Assembly (NCBI GenBank): GCA_028819345.1
Contig: JAPPLW010000050.1
Location: 1-64,000, forward strand
Direction of reading: 5' to 3'
Source of the DNA: a bacterium
GTDB taxonomy: Bacteria > Actinomycetota > Acidimicrobiia > Spongiisociales > ZC4RG35
DNA length: 64,000 nucleotides
Numbering within the stretch: the stretch's first letter is position 1; each line of letters begins with the position of its first letter. Under the pieces are notes generated by a model. That model did no database searches. It had not been told where the DNA came from and saw only the letters and a program-made list of their open reading frames with translations. Position numbers and translations under genes: made by a program. Of the stretch, positions 1 through 8,828 are shown in pieces.

Positions 1-405
1 ACCCATCACCCGACTTGTAACCCACCTCTGTGGGAAGGACACCTAGAGGCAAAGGTAGGGGAGAGGTCAGGACGCAAGGGGTCGGGGGGAGGTGCGAGAT
101 CCCATCAAGGAGGTACCAAGTGCACTCGAACTCCGCCGCAGGAGCGGAGTGGCTCTTGGCATGGTTCTCTTGACGGCGTTTTGGCTGTGGGACACCTCGA
201 CCACACGTTTGCACTAAAGGTGTGCCCACACCCGATTTCGCGTGGGCAGCCACCACCAACCCGCTACTGCGCGGGCTGACATGAGGAGGGTTCGGGCAAG
301 CGTTCGTTTTTTCCTTAGCAGGACTCTCCCGAGAAATCGCCGTCGGCGAACGGCTGCGAACGCTTGCCATTGTTGGGTAGGTGTTTCCCCAGGTCAAACC
401 CCAAA

Positions 406-445
406 CGAACGCTTTGCGAACGCTTAAACGAACGTTTCACGAACG
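406..445 (+). repeat. Iteron-like array: four CGAACG hexamers at 406, 417, 429, 440 (spacing 11/12/11 bp); further copies at 347, 357 (+) and 301 (-)
   Basis: Direct reading of the sequence: ccaaACGAACGCTTTGCGAACGCTTAAACGAACGTTTCACGAACGCTcc. Confidence 0.8.
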
Positions 446-771
446 CTCCTTTTCGAATGTCTTCCATAGCGGAGGACACGCCACCACTGCAAACGGTCAA
501 TGTCCATCATCGGTGACGGCAACAGCGACCCAACAGCAAGAAGTCCGGGTGGGCCTTCAACCCTTCTCCTAAGCGACTGCCAGCAAATAGCCGACACCAT
601 CCGCAGAATCTCATTAGCCCGCCCGCAACTCACGGTTCTCACGACGCAACACCTTGCAGCTCCGCCAGTTGATCAGTGGTCAGACCCGACCGAACACCCT
701 TGATTTCTCTCTTAGCCGGTGTGCAGAGGGGTTGGTCTTTGGACGGTTCTGCCTATGACGGCCGTGTCGGA

Positions 772-1590
772 TTATGCCTTCCACTGCCCATAGGCGACTC
801 CCCTGACGTGCGGTTCGCGTGCGAGCATCTTCCCCAGTTCTGCGATTCTCTTGATGTTCCAACCCAAGGCGGCGCAAACGGCGGTGTCCCAGCGGCGACG
901 GACATCGGTGTAGCCGTCGCGGAACTGCGGAACCACCACACTGCGGGTAGCTTCCCAGTATTCGGCGAGGGTGGCGCGGATGCGCGGGTTGTCAAGGTCG
1001 GGGATGGGCACTTCACGCCAGGTAGCTGGGTTGTAGAACGGGAAGCTCAGCTTCTTGCCCGGGTGTCGCAGGATCAGTAGCCGGCCTGGGGTGGAGTTGA
1101 GGAACACGGCGGCGGCTTTCGCCTGCTCCGCATTCAGTCCCGTGACTGGCATCCAGCCCTGCCCGACGTACCGTTCGTCGGACGCGACCGCGGTGAGCCT
1201 GGCGGTCGAAGGGTCTTGTCCCATCGACACGAGCAGATGCCCGGCCTTCTCCAGGATCGGCGGAACGCCCGGCTTTTTCCATTCCCAGTACTCATCGGGG
1301 GCGGCTTCGATGCGCTGCTGCCCGTCCGCGCCTTTGGACGCCAGGATCGGGAAGGCTTGGCCGCTGGTGCTCCGCTTGCTGTAGTCGCCGCGCATGGCCT
1401 GTCCGGTGGCTGTCACTGTGACCTGCCCTCGACTGTTGGGCCTGCCGTCTTGCGGTATTCGGTGTAAAGCGTCTGTAGCGTCGCGGTGCACAGCTAGACC
1501 GTCGCTCTGCGGTATCCGACGCTGAGCGTCGGGCCCGTTTTGTGCACTTCTCTCTCGTGAGCCCCAGAAGATGACAGGGGCATCAGTGCC
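772..1590 (-). pseudogene. C-terminal (specificity/TRD-like) part of the restriction-helicase-methylase gene, out of frame with the main ORF
   Basis: ORF 772..1491 (EYWEWKKPGVPPILEKAGHLLVSMGQDPSTARLTAV...WREVPIPDL) is in the same frame as 1597..6027 but separated by a stop and about 170 nt read in another frame (ORF 1494..1823). Confidence 0.55.
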
Positions 1591-1596
1591 TTGTGC

Positions 1597-4500
1597 TCAA
1601 CGAACCGTGCGGCTGCATCCGCGAGTTCCGGCGACCGCCACACCGCAGAGGTCCAGTCGCCAGCTTGGAATGCGTTCGGCGGGCCATTGGGAGACTTCAC
1701 CCCATCCGTCGGGTAGCAGCCCTCTCTCGCAGCCGTCGAGCCCGACGAAGAGCTGATCTGTTTCGGCTTCGTCGGCGGGTAGCCTGTCGAGAGAGATGAT
1801 CCGGGTCGGGGGGGGGGCGTCAAAGGTATGTCGCCGCAGCACGACGACGCTCTCGTTGATGTTGGTGTTCTGGGAGAGATTGATGTTCCCAGTCTGATGG
1901 CAGGTGAGGATCGTGTGGATGTGAAACCGGGCGGTGAGCTCCAAACGTTCGGGCAGGCCGGACGGGTTGGTGAGCGCCGTTGTCGGTATCACCGTTGCGA
2001 ACACACCGTCCTGGCGTTTCAGGCAAAGGTCGGCTAGGGCCGCGAACCGCGGCCCTAGCGAGTTCTTGTCCAGGAACTCGCTAAGGCGAGGATCGGCACT
2101 ATGGAGGAACCCTTCCAAAGTGTCCATCCGGCGGCGGAGGGCCTGCTGGACTGGTTTAGGGAACTTTTCGCCCATCTTCGCGCGGTTGGTGAACGGCGGG
2201 TTCATGATCACGATGCGGGCATCGCGGGCAGCTTCGGTGGCGTCGTCCATTTCGGGACCCACCAACCCCCTGTCGGGTTCGGCGCCGGTCCTGATTGTGG
2301 TGGAGGTAGCGGCATCGTCAAATAGGCGACCCGCGTTCACGATGTCCTGGCGGCCGAAAAGTTCGGGTGTTCCCGCCGCGACAGACCCATCGGGTTGGGG
2401 ACCGTAGGGCATCAGGTGAAGTCCCATTTGGCGGTATTTCACGTCGGTGTTGCCCGCCATGAGTTGTGTGGCCGCCAGTTGAAGCGACACGGGGTTGATG
2501 TCGAGCCCTTTCAGTGTCTCTTCAACGGCGACTTTCTGCAGGCTCGCGAGGCGGTCCGGCCCGGCGCCTCGTGCCGTGGCGCGGCGTTTCATCTCGGTCA
2601 TAACCGCGGTGAGCAATGTTCCCGATCCGCATGCCAGGTCGACGGTTTTGTGGTCGTGCCAAACGTCCGGGTGGGTCCAGTCCAACGTGTTGTGGGGGTC
2701 AACCGCGTAGAGCGCGAGCCTCGCGGTGATGTCCGCCGCGACCGGGCGGGTGAAGAACGCCCCGTCGGAGGACTGGTCGCCCATCACTTTGTTGAATAGT
2801 GCACCGGCGTGGTCGGTGCCCATGTCGGCGTAGATCTCCGCGATCTGCTCGGCTTCGGCGGCGAGGTGACGCAACGCCCGGCGGAGTCCCCCGAGGCGCC
2901 CGGTCCGCCGCGCCGTGGACAGAGCCAGTTCCGCCGGTTCGATGACGGGCAGGAAATCCTGTCTGGTTATAGCGTTCCACGAGTCACGGAGTCCCTCTTC
3001 AGGTTCGGTGGAGGTCTTGACTTCCGCGAGGGAGTCGATGCCTCTGCGCCCGAGCCACCCGCCGGCGTGGACGCGCTGGTGCAGCATCGCGGCGTTCATC
3101 CACAGCAACGCAGCGATGGTTGAACCGTCGGCTCGGGGCTTGCCCTGCTTGGGCACAGACAGGTTGTCGAGACCAAAGTGGGTGTCCAACGCGGCGGCGA
3201 GGGCCCCTTCGTCGTGAAGGTACCGCGCCGCTTCGGTGACAGCGGCATCCAACAGGTTTAGATCTCGCTGTACTTTGTTGCCTGTGAGACCGGATTTCGT
3301 GAGGAGGTTCATCGCGATGCCGTTACCCATCCTTTCGGACAGGTCGACCAGCACCCCTTGAATATGGGCCTCGAAAGCGGCTAGTTTTGCCGCCCGGCGT
3401 TCCTCCCGTATCCGTTCCCGTTCCTCCTGCGTGCGTTTCCGTTCCTCCGGATCGGGTAATGGCCACCCGCGTTCTCCTTGGGCGACTTGGCGGGCGCGTC
3501 GTCTGGTCCCAGCCGGATTGACCCGCCCCAGCGGCCCAGTTCGGGTGGTCCGGCGGCGGGCTACTGTGTCCGCACGGGTCACTGTGGTGCCGTCGGATCT
3601 TTCGGCGTGGACGATCAGCGAGGTTGGTTCGTCCCCAGGGTCGGCCCACAGGCCTTCGTTGAACTGTTCTGTGTTGGGGTAGTCCAACAAGGGTCGCCCC
3701 TCGGCCCCCGCGAGTCGGGCGATGTCCTCGGCGTCGTCGATGCTGTTGCTGGTCACGACCGCGTATTCCAGACGGGTCCGGTCTTGCCTGCCGATCGCCA
3801 CAACGGTTTTCAACACCAGGTCCAGCGCGGGTGGTTCATCCGGTGGTAGTTGGATGGTCAACATTTCCGGTAGGGCGTCCTCGATGCGTTTGTCGTGGGC
3901 ACGTAACGCTTGGAGAATGTCTCCCAGTTCACGCCAGCCCTCGTGTTTGTCGCTCACTGCGAGGTGATGTTCGGCGTCAACACCGGGGGGAATAACGACC
4001 GGCACGACGATATACCCAATGGTTTTCCCAGCCGCTCGGCGCATCGCCCGTCCGACGGCCTGCACAACATCGATCGGTGACTTCCGCGGTTCGAGGAACG
4101 CAACCGCGGATAGCGACGGAGAGTCGGTTCCCTCCCCGAAAATCCCGACATTCAGCACACTGTGCGGTTTGTCGTCTTCGGCGATGGCGAGTCTGCGTTT
4201 CGCTTCGTCGCGTTTGGCCATCGGGGATGAAGCGTCCAGATGTTCCAACGTGTAAGTCGGGGCGGGTTCCCCGACTTGTTTAGCTACCCATTTCCGAACC
4301 GGGTCGGATTGCAGCACAGTGGTCATCGTTTGGCTGCGGGCGATGGTGTTCAAGAACCCGATGCAGGACCGCAGCGGCACCCGGTCGCCCTCGGGAGCCA
4401 GCGCGCCGCCGCCCATCACCAGAGCGAACGCCATCCCTTTCAGGTAGTCCCCGGTGCTGGGCAGCCTCGTGGCGGTACGAACGGACCGTGAACCCGTTTC

Positions 4501-6027
4501 GGCATCGAGCGCTGCCTGCTCGTCGGCTTCTTTGACCAGCGCGTTGGCGATGCTGGTAGCTTCCTGCCCGCCCACGGCCATAGCGATAATCCGATAGTCC
4601 GACAGCCACCCGTTCCGGACCGCGTCAATGTAGGAACGGCGGTACAGCTCCACCCCGAACGTTTCTTGGTCGTCCATGTCACGAATCACGAACTCGGGTT
4701 TGCGACGGACGGTCTGCATCGCGGGGTTGTCCCCATAGATTCGGGGTGTGGCCGTCTGATACACACGGTACGACGCGGGGAAAGCGTCCCGGTCGTGGCA
4801 CAAGGTGAACTCCCGCAGCCTCTCTTCGGCCCCCGCGGGGCGTCTGCGTCGTCTGACCCCCGCGGTGCGATGCGCCTCGTCGCAGATCAGCACCTTGAAC
4901 CCGTCGGCGGCGTCAGCCAGTCTCACTCCCTCCGCGACGCGCGACGCCGACTGGTAAGTCCCAAAAATCACGCTCACCGACCCCCCGACGGGACCGTCAC
5001 GCCGTTGCCGTATCCACTCGGCAATCAGCCCGGGGTCTGTGGTGACCGGGCAACCCTTGATTTCCTCGGTGGTCGCCAACCCCCTGTCAAGGGTGGCGTC
5101 ATCGCTGTTGGCAACTTTCTCGTCGTCGATGGCTACACCCTTATCGGAACACACAGCCAGCATCCTCATCGGAACCGTGGTGTGCCGAAGGAACTCGCGT
5201 CGTATCTGCGCCACCAGGGCTATTGACGGGCACAACACCACCGACAGTTCACCGGGATAGGTCAATTCCTCTGTGATCCTTAAAGCGATGCGTGTCTTGC
5301 CCGTGCCGCAGGGGAGAACTATCCGACCTCTCGCTTCGCCCCGTGGGATGTTGTTCTCGTCGGCCTGTTCGTTGGCGCGGAGGCGTTTCACAGCCGTTTG
5401 GACCGCTTCTCGTTGCATACACGACCGTGTCTGGACAGGACGCCCCTCGCCAGCGATACCGGCCTGGCAATGAGGACACGGATCGTGTTCGCTGTCCGCC
5501 GCCACCGCGGCCCGTTGCGACTCGACAGCCTGGGCAACATTCACCACCTTCACCGGAGCGCCAGACATCCTGACCTTGCCGGGAGAATACCCACCCAGCG
5601 GAACCGCGCCGTTGACCACCAGCCACCGCTCTTGCCAAACAACGCGGTTCGCCGCGGCAGCCAAAAACTTGTTCATCTCGCTAGATTTGACCCGCTTGCC
5701 CTCACCCCACGGGTCCAGTTGCCGGGCCTTGACCTGAATAGCGATCCATCCCTTATCGTCGCGGCGGCGAGCCACGAGGTCAATCCCCACATCGACAGCA
5801 GGAGTGCCCTCCGGCATCACCCTATCGCGGTCGGGCCAGTCCTCCCAACGCCAGCATCCGTCCACGTTCCACTCCCGGACATGCGGCGCCACATCCTCGG
5901 TCAGGTCTTCCAACCAGCGGCCATCGGTCACCTGCTGCGCGTGCTCTTTGAGCTTGGCCAGCGCGTCATCCATAACAGAAACAGTGTCAGCCGCTACCGT
6001 TTCAGAGTCGAACTTAAGAGGTGCCAA
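1597..6027 (-). CDS. Single-chain restriction enzyme: Mrr-like nuclease + SF2 helicase + N6-adenine DNA methylase (type ISP-like), C-terminus frameshifted
   Basis: Mrr-like GIDLVARRRDDKGWIAIQVKAR; Walker A LPCGTGKTRIAL; DEAH box CDEAHRTAG; methylase SAM motif VDLACGSGTLLTAV and catalytic NPPF (IVIMNPPFTNRAKMGEKF). Confidence 0.85.
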   Translation of the reverse strand: MAPLKFDSETVAADTVSVMDDALAKLKEHAQQVTDGRWLEDLTEDVAPHVREWNVDGCWRWEDWPDRDRVMPEGTPAVDVGIDLVARRRDDKGWIAIQVKARQLDPWGEGKRVKSSEMNKFLAAAANRVVWQERWLVVNGAVPLGGYSPGKVRMSGAPVKVVNVAQAVESQRAAVAADSEHDPCPHCQAGIAGEGRPVQTRSCMQREAVQTAVKRLRANEQADENNIPRGEARGRIVLPCGTGKTRIALRITEELTYPGELSVVLCPSIALVAQIRREFLRHTTVPMRMLAVCSDKGVAIDDEKVANSDDATLDRGLATTEEIKGCPVTTDPGLIAEWIRQRRDGPVGGSVSVIFGTYQSASRVAEGVRLADAADGFKVLICDEAHRTAGVRRRRRPAGAEERLREFTLCHDRDAFPASYRVYQTATPRIYGDNPAMQTVRRKPEFVIRDMDDQETFGVELYRRSYIDAVRNGWLSDYRIIAMAVGGQEATSIANALVKEADEQAALDAETGSRSVRTATRLPSTGDYLKGMAFALVMGGGALAPEGDRVPLRSCIGFLNTIARSQTMTTVLQSDPVRKWVAKQVGEPAPTYTLEHLDASSPMAKRDEAKRRLAIAEDDKPHSVLNVGIFGEGTDSPSLSAVAFLEPRKSPIDVVQAVGRAMRRAAGKTIGYIVVPVVIPPGVDAEHHLAVSDKHEGWRELGDILQALRAHDKRIEDALPEMLTIQLPPDEPPALDLVLKTVVAIGRQDRTRLEYAVVTSNSIDDAEDIARLAGAEGRPLLDYPNTEQFNEGLWADPGDEPTSLIVHAERSDGTTVTRADTVARRRTTRTGPLGRVNPAGTRRRARQVAQGERGWPLPDPEERKRTQEERERIREERRAAKLAAFEAHIQGVLVDLSERMGNGIAMNLLTKSGLTGNKVQRDLNLLDAAVTEAARYLHDEGALAAALDTHFGLDNLSVPKQGKPRADGSTIAALLWMNAAMLHQRVHAGGWLGRRGIDSLAEVKTSTEPEEGLRDSWNAITRQDFLPVIEPAELALSTARRTGRLGGLRRALRHLAAEAEQIAEIYADMGTDHAGALFNKVMGDQSSDGAFFTRPVAADITARLALYAVDPHNTLDWTHPDVWHDHKTVDLACGSGTLLTAVMTEMKRRATARGAGPDRLASLQKVAVEETLKGLDINPVSLQLAATQLMAGNTDVKYRQMGLHLMPYGPQPDGSVAAGTPELFGRQDIVNAGRLFDDAATSTTIRTGAEPDRGLVGPEMDDATEAARDARIVIMNPPFTNRAKMGEKFPKPVQQALRRRMDTLEGFLHSADPRLSEFLDKNSLGPRFAALADLCLKRQDGVFATVIPTTALTNPSGLPERLELTARFHIHTILTCHQTGNINLSQNTNINESVVVLRRHTFDAPPPTRIISLDRLPADEAETDQLFVGLDGCERGLLPDGWGEVSQWPAERIPSWRLDLCGVAVAGTRGCSRTVR
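1808..1817 (-). repeat. Homopolymer tract G10 (C10 in the coding strand) inside the restriction-methylase gene
   Basis: ccgggtcGGGGGGGGGGcgtc; encodes D-A-P-P-P-T between the methylase and the specificity region. Confidence 0.85.
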
Positions 6028-6054
6028 AACGCTTGCCTATGACCAGGACAGGGG

Positions 6055-6073
6055 TAGGATGTAAGTGTACACT
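6055..6073 (+). promoter_or_regulatory. Putative promoter (TTGCCT 6033-6038, 16 bp, TAGGAT 6055-6060) followed by palindrome AGTGTACACT (6064-6073); possible autoregulatory operator
   Basis: Direct reading upstream of the toxin-antitoxin pair. Confidence 0.4.
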
Positions 6074-6099
6074 CCCTATCACCGACCAGCGAGAATGCC

Positions 6100-6273
6100 A
6101 TGGACGACAATCTGATTCCCAACGGAAGGACGCCGGAGGAGGAGCGGCGGTACCGAGTGGAGAACCGCTTGCGGCTGCGGGAAGAACCTCTGACCAAAGA
6201 GGAGCGGCGGGACGCTATCGGCATGATATTCGACAGAGACAGGGATTTACTCCAGATCCTCGCGGACGCCTGA
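6100..6273 (+). CDS. Small 57-aa ORF, candidate antitoxin of the downstream Doc/Fic toxin (not in supplied ORF track)
   Basis: ATG GAC GAC AAT ... GAC GCC TGA: MDDNLIPNGRTPEEERRYRVENRLRLREEPLTKEERRDAIGMIFDRDRDLLQILADA; ends 22 nt before the toxin start. Confidence 0.65.
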   Translation: MDDNLIPNGRTPEEERRYRVENRLRLREEPLTKEERRDAIGMIFDRDRDLLQILADA

Positions 6274-6295
6274 TCCCGCTCTAATAGGTGAGGAT

Positions 6296-6694
6296 ATGGA
6301 GGGAGAGGAACCGATCTGGATCCCTATCGAGGATGTCTTGGATATCCATGAACGGGCTATAGAGTTGCATGGCGGCCGCTTCGGGTTGCGCAGCGAGGGA
6401 CTCCTGGAACAGGCGATCTTTAGGCCAAGGCACATCAGGTTCTACGAGGACACGAACGACATTGCTCGGCTGACGGCGTGCTATGCGGCGAGCGTTGTAC
6501 AAATCCATCCTTTCTTTGACGGGAACAAGCGCACCGGGTGGGGAACGGCCAATCTCTTCGCAATACTCAATGGATGGGTCTTGGCCTGCGACACAGACGT
6601 AGCGGCCTGGATGATGCTGGGTTACGCATCCCACCAATTGGACGAGGAGCAGTTGACGGACCTGGTGGGGAAGCACCTCCACTATCTGGTATAG
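6296..6694 (+). CDS. doc: Doc-like Fic-domain toxin
   Basis: Fic/Doc core motif HPFFDGNKRTG plus N-terminal LDIHERAIELHGGRFGLRSEGLLEQAIFRP typical of Doc. Confidence 0.88.
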   Translation: MEGEEPIWIPIEDVLDIHERAIELHGGRFGLRSEGLLEQAIFRPRHIRFYEDTNDIARLTACYAASVVQIHPFFDGNKRTGWGTANLFAILNGWVLACDTDVAAWMMLGYASHQLDEEQLTDLVGKHLHYLV

Positions 6695-7006
6695 AGCCTC
6701 AACATGGCGGGACAGACCAGAATGAGAGGCTTCAGGGACGGACCCGTGGTTGGTGGGGGTGGACGAAGTCATCTCGGACCATCTGCGACTCCTTGCCGCC
6801 TCCCCGGAGACTATTTGCTCTGGGATGCCCCTATATTGGCGAACAGGCCGCTCAACCGATGTAATCTCCCTTGTAGACGATCGGGATCGTGTGAGCGGTT
6901 ACCCAAAACACACTGTGGGATAAGTTGGTAAAACCCTTTGTCTAGCTGGGTATTCTAAATCCCATCGTCTCCACGCCCCCTAAAGAACCCGAGAGGAGCA
7001 CACGAG

Positions 7007-8182
7007 ATGAATTCGGCTGTAATCGTAGATGCGGTCCGCACCCCGGCCGGTAGGCGCAAGGGAAAGCTGTCCGGGATCCACGCGGTTGACCTGGCGGCCA
7101 TTCCCCTCGCTGCCCTCATGGAACGCAACGATCTGGATCCTGGCATGGTGGAGGACGTGATCAGCGGCTGCGTCAGCCAGACCGGCGAGCAGGGGTTGAA
7201 CATAGCCCGCAACTCGGCGTTGGCCGCCGGGTTCCCCGAAGACGTGGTGGGAGTGACCATCGACCGGCAATGTGGATCGTCCCAGCAGGCAGCGCATTTC
7301 GCAGCCCAGGGCGTCATGGCCGGCGCCTACGAGGTGGCGATCGCCGCGGGGGTGGAGTCGATGACCCGGGTGCCGATGGGAGTTACAGCCGAACTGGGGC
7401 CGGGGCTTCCCTTCGGGCCCCTGGTGATGGAGCGGTATGCCAACGGCCTGGTCCCCCAGGGAATCTCGGCGGAGTTGGTCGCCGACAAGTGGGGGCTGAG
7501 CCGCGAAGAACTCGATCAGATCTCGCTTCTCTCCCATCAGAGAGCCGCCCGGGCAACCGACGAAGGGCGTTTTGGGACCCAGATCCAGCCGGTGAAAGTC
7601 TCGGTCGGAGGCTCCGACGAGGTGATGAGCGTGGATGAGGGCATACGCCGGACCACCAGCTTGGAGGCGCTTGCCGGGCTTCCTCCCGCCTTCAAAGCTG
7701 ATGGGAAGATAACCGCGGGCAACTCGTCTCAGATCTCCGACGGCTCGGCGGCGGTGCTGATCATGAGCGAGGAGCAGGCCTCCCGCCTCAACCTCGAGCC
7801 CATGGCGAGGTTTGTCTCGTTCGCCTTGGCGGGCGTGGATCCGGTGATGATGCTCACCGGGCCGATTCCCGCCACCACCAAGGTGCTGGAACGCGCCGGC
7901 CTGACCATCGACGACGTCGGGCTTTTCGAGATCAACGAGGCGTTCTCGTCGGTGGTGGGGGCCTGGAGGGCAGAGCACGGAGGCAGTGATGTTGACGGAC
8001 TGTGGGACCGCACCAATGTCAACGGAGGCGCCATCGCCCTCGGTCACCCGCTGGGGGCTTCCGGGGCGAGGCTCCTAACCACCCTGGTCCACGAAATGGT
8101 CAGGACCGACACCCGCTACGGGCTGCTGTCGATGTGCGAGGGCGGCGGGATGGCCAACGCCACCATCATCGAGAAGCTCTGA
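7007..8182 (+). CDS. Thiolase / acetyl-CoA acetyltransferase
   Basis: DRQCGSSQQAAHFAAQ active-site Cys, NVNGGAIALGHPLGASGAR, CEGGGMANATIIEKL. Confidence 0.92.
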   Translation: MNSAVIVDAVRTPAGRRKGKLSGIHAVDLAAIPLAALMERNDLDPGMVEDVISGCVSQTGEQGLNIARNSALAAGFPEDVVGVTIDRQCGSSQQAAHFAAQGVMAGAYEVAIAAGVESMTRVPMGVTAELGPGLPFGPLVMERYANGLVPQGISAELVADKWGLSREELDQISLLSHQRAARATDEGRFGTQIQPVKVSVGGSDEVMSVDEGIRRTTSLEALAGLPPAFKADGKITAGNSSQISDGSAAVLIMSEEQASRLNLEPMARFVSFALAGVDPVMMLTGPIPATTKVLERAGLTIDDVGLFEINEAFSSVVGAWRAEHGGSDVDGLWDRTNVNGGAIALGHPLGASGARLLTTLVHEMVRTDTRYGLLSMCEGGGMANATIIEKL

Positions 8183-8204
8183 CGGGACCGGGCATGGCTC
8201 GGCG

Positions 8205-8465
8205 TTGATCAGCCTGGTCAACCTGGGCATCGCCCTGTTGATCGGGGTGGTGGTGTGGCGGCTGTGCCTATGGTTTCTGCGGGCCCTGGCGGCGGCGCCC
8301 GGCCAGCCGGACCCCGCCTCGGTGGTGGAGGCCTACCAGGACTACCGGTGCACCCTGTGCGGGACCGAACTGACTGTCAGGATCGCCAGCGTTTCGGAGA
8401 CTTCGGCCCCTCGCCACTGCCGCGAGGAGATGGTTGCGGTTTGGAGGCCGGAGACCTCGAGCTAG
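8205..8465 (+). CDS. Small membrane-anchored protein with a zinc-ribbon-like CTLCGTEL
   Basis: N-terminal TM segment followed by YRCTLCGTEL...PRHCREEM. Confidence 0.5.
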   Translation: MISLVNLGIALLIGVVVWRLCLWFLRALAAAPGQPDPASVVEAYQDYRCTLCGTELTVRIASVSETSAPRHCREEMVAVWRPETSS

Positions 8466-8698
8466 CGGTAGCCGGTGGTCATGAGAAACCCGACTGCGAT
8501 CAACGCCAGTCCACCCACCAGCCACAGCTGATCCAAACCCAGCACGAAGCGCAGCAGCACCAGGACCAGGCCCGCACCCATGAGGCCTGCCATGGTGATC
8601 ACATACCAGCGGGGGGAGGGCGCGGCCGCCTTCACCGGGTTGCGGGGAGGGGTGGGCTGGCGGGATCGGGCGCCCTTGCGTTTCTTGGAGACCGGCAT
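8462..8698 (-). CDS. crgA: CrgA-type cell division inhibitor
   Basis: MPVSKKRKGARSR...PSPRWYVITMAGLMGAGLVLVLLRFVLG; two TM segments; adjacent to trpG. Confidence 0.75.
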   Translation of the reverse strand: MPVSKKRKGARSRQPTPPRNPVKAAAPSPRWYVITMAGLMGAGLVLVLLRFVLGLDQLWLVGGLALIAVGFLMTTGYR

Positions 8699-8828
8699 GC
8701 TTCTCTCCGGGAGAATAGCGGATACGGCTCGGCCGGCGCCATCAAGGGACGCGGCGGCCTCTCTTGATAGATCATTCCGGGAGCCACCAGGACACTCGAC
8801 TGGGCGGATCATTAAGCTAATAGCGGTC

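Noticed and set aside
242-703. Small overlapping ORFs in the first 770 bp
   Set aside because: Short, mutually overlapping on both strands, no motif or RBS support; region treated as non-coding.
6704-6931. ORFs between the Doc gene and thiolase
   Set aside because: No recognisable domain, overlapping alternatives, composition consistent with non-coding or degraded DNA.
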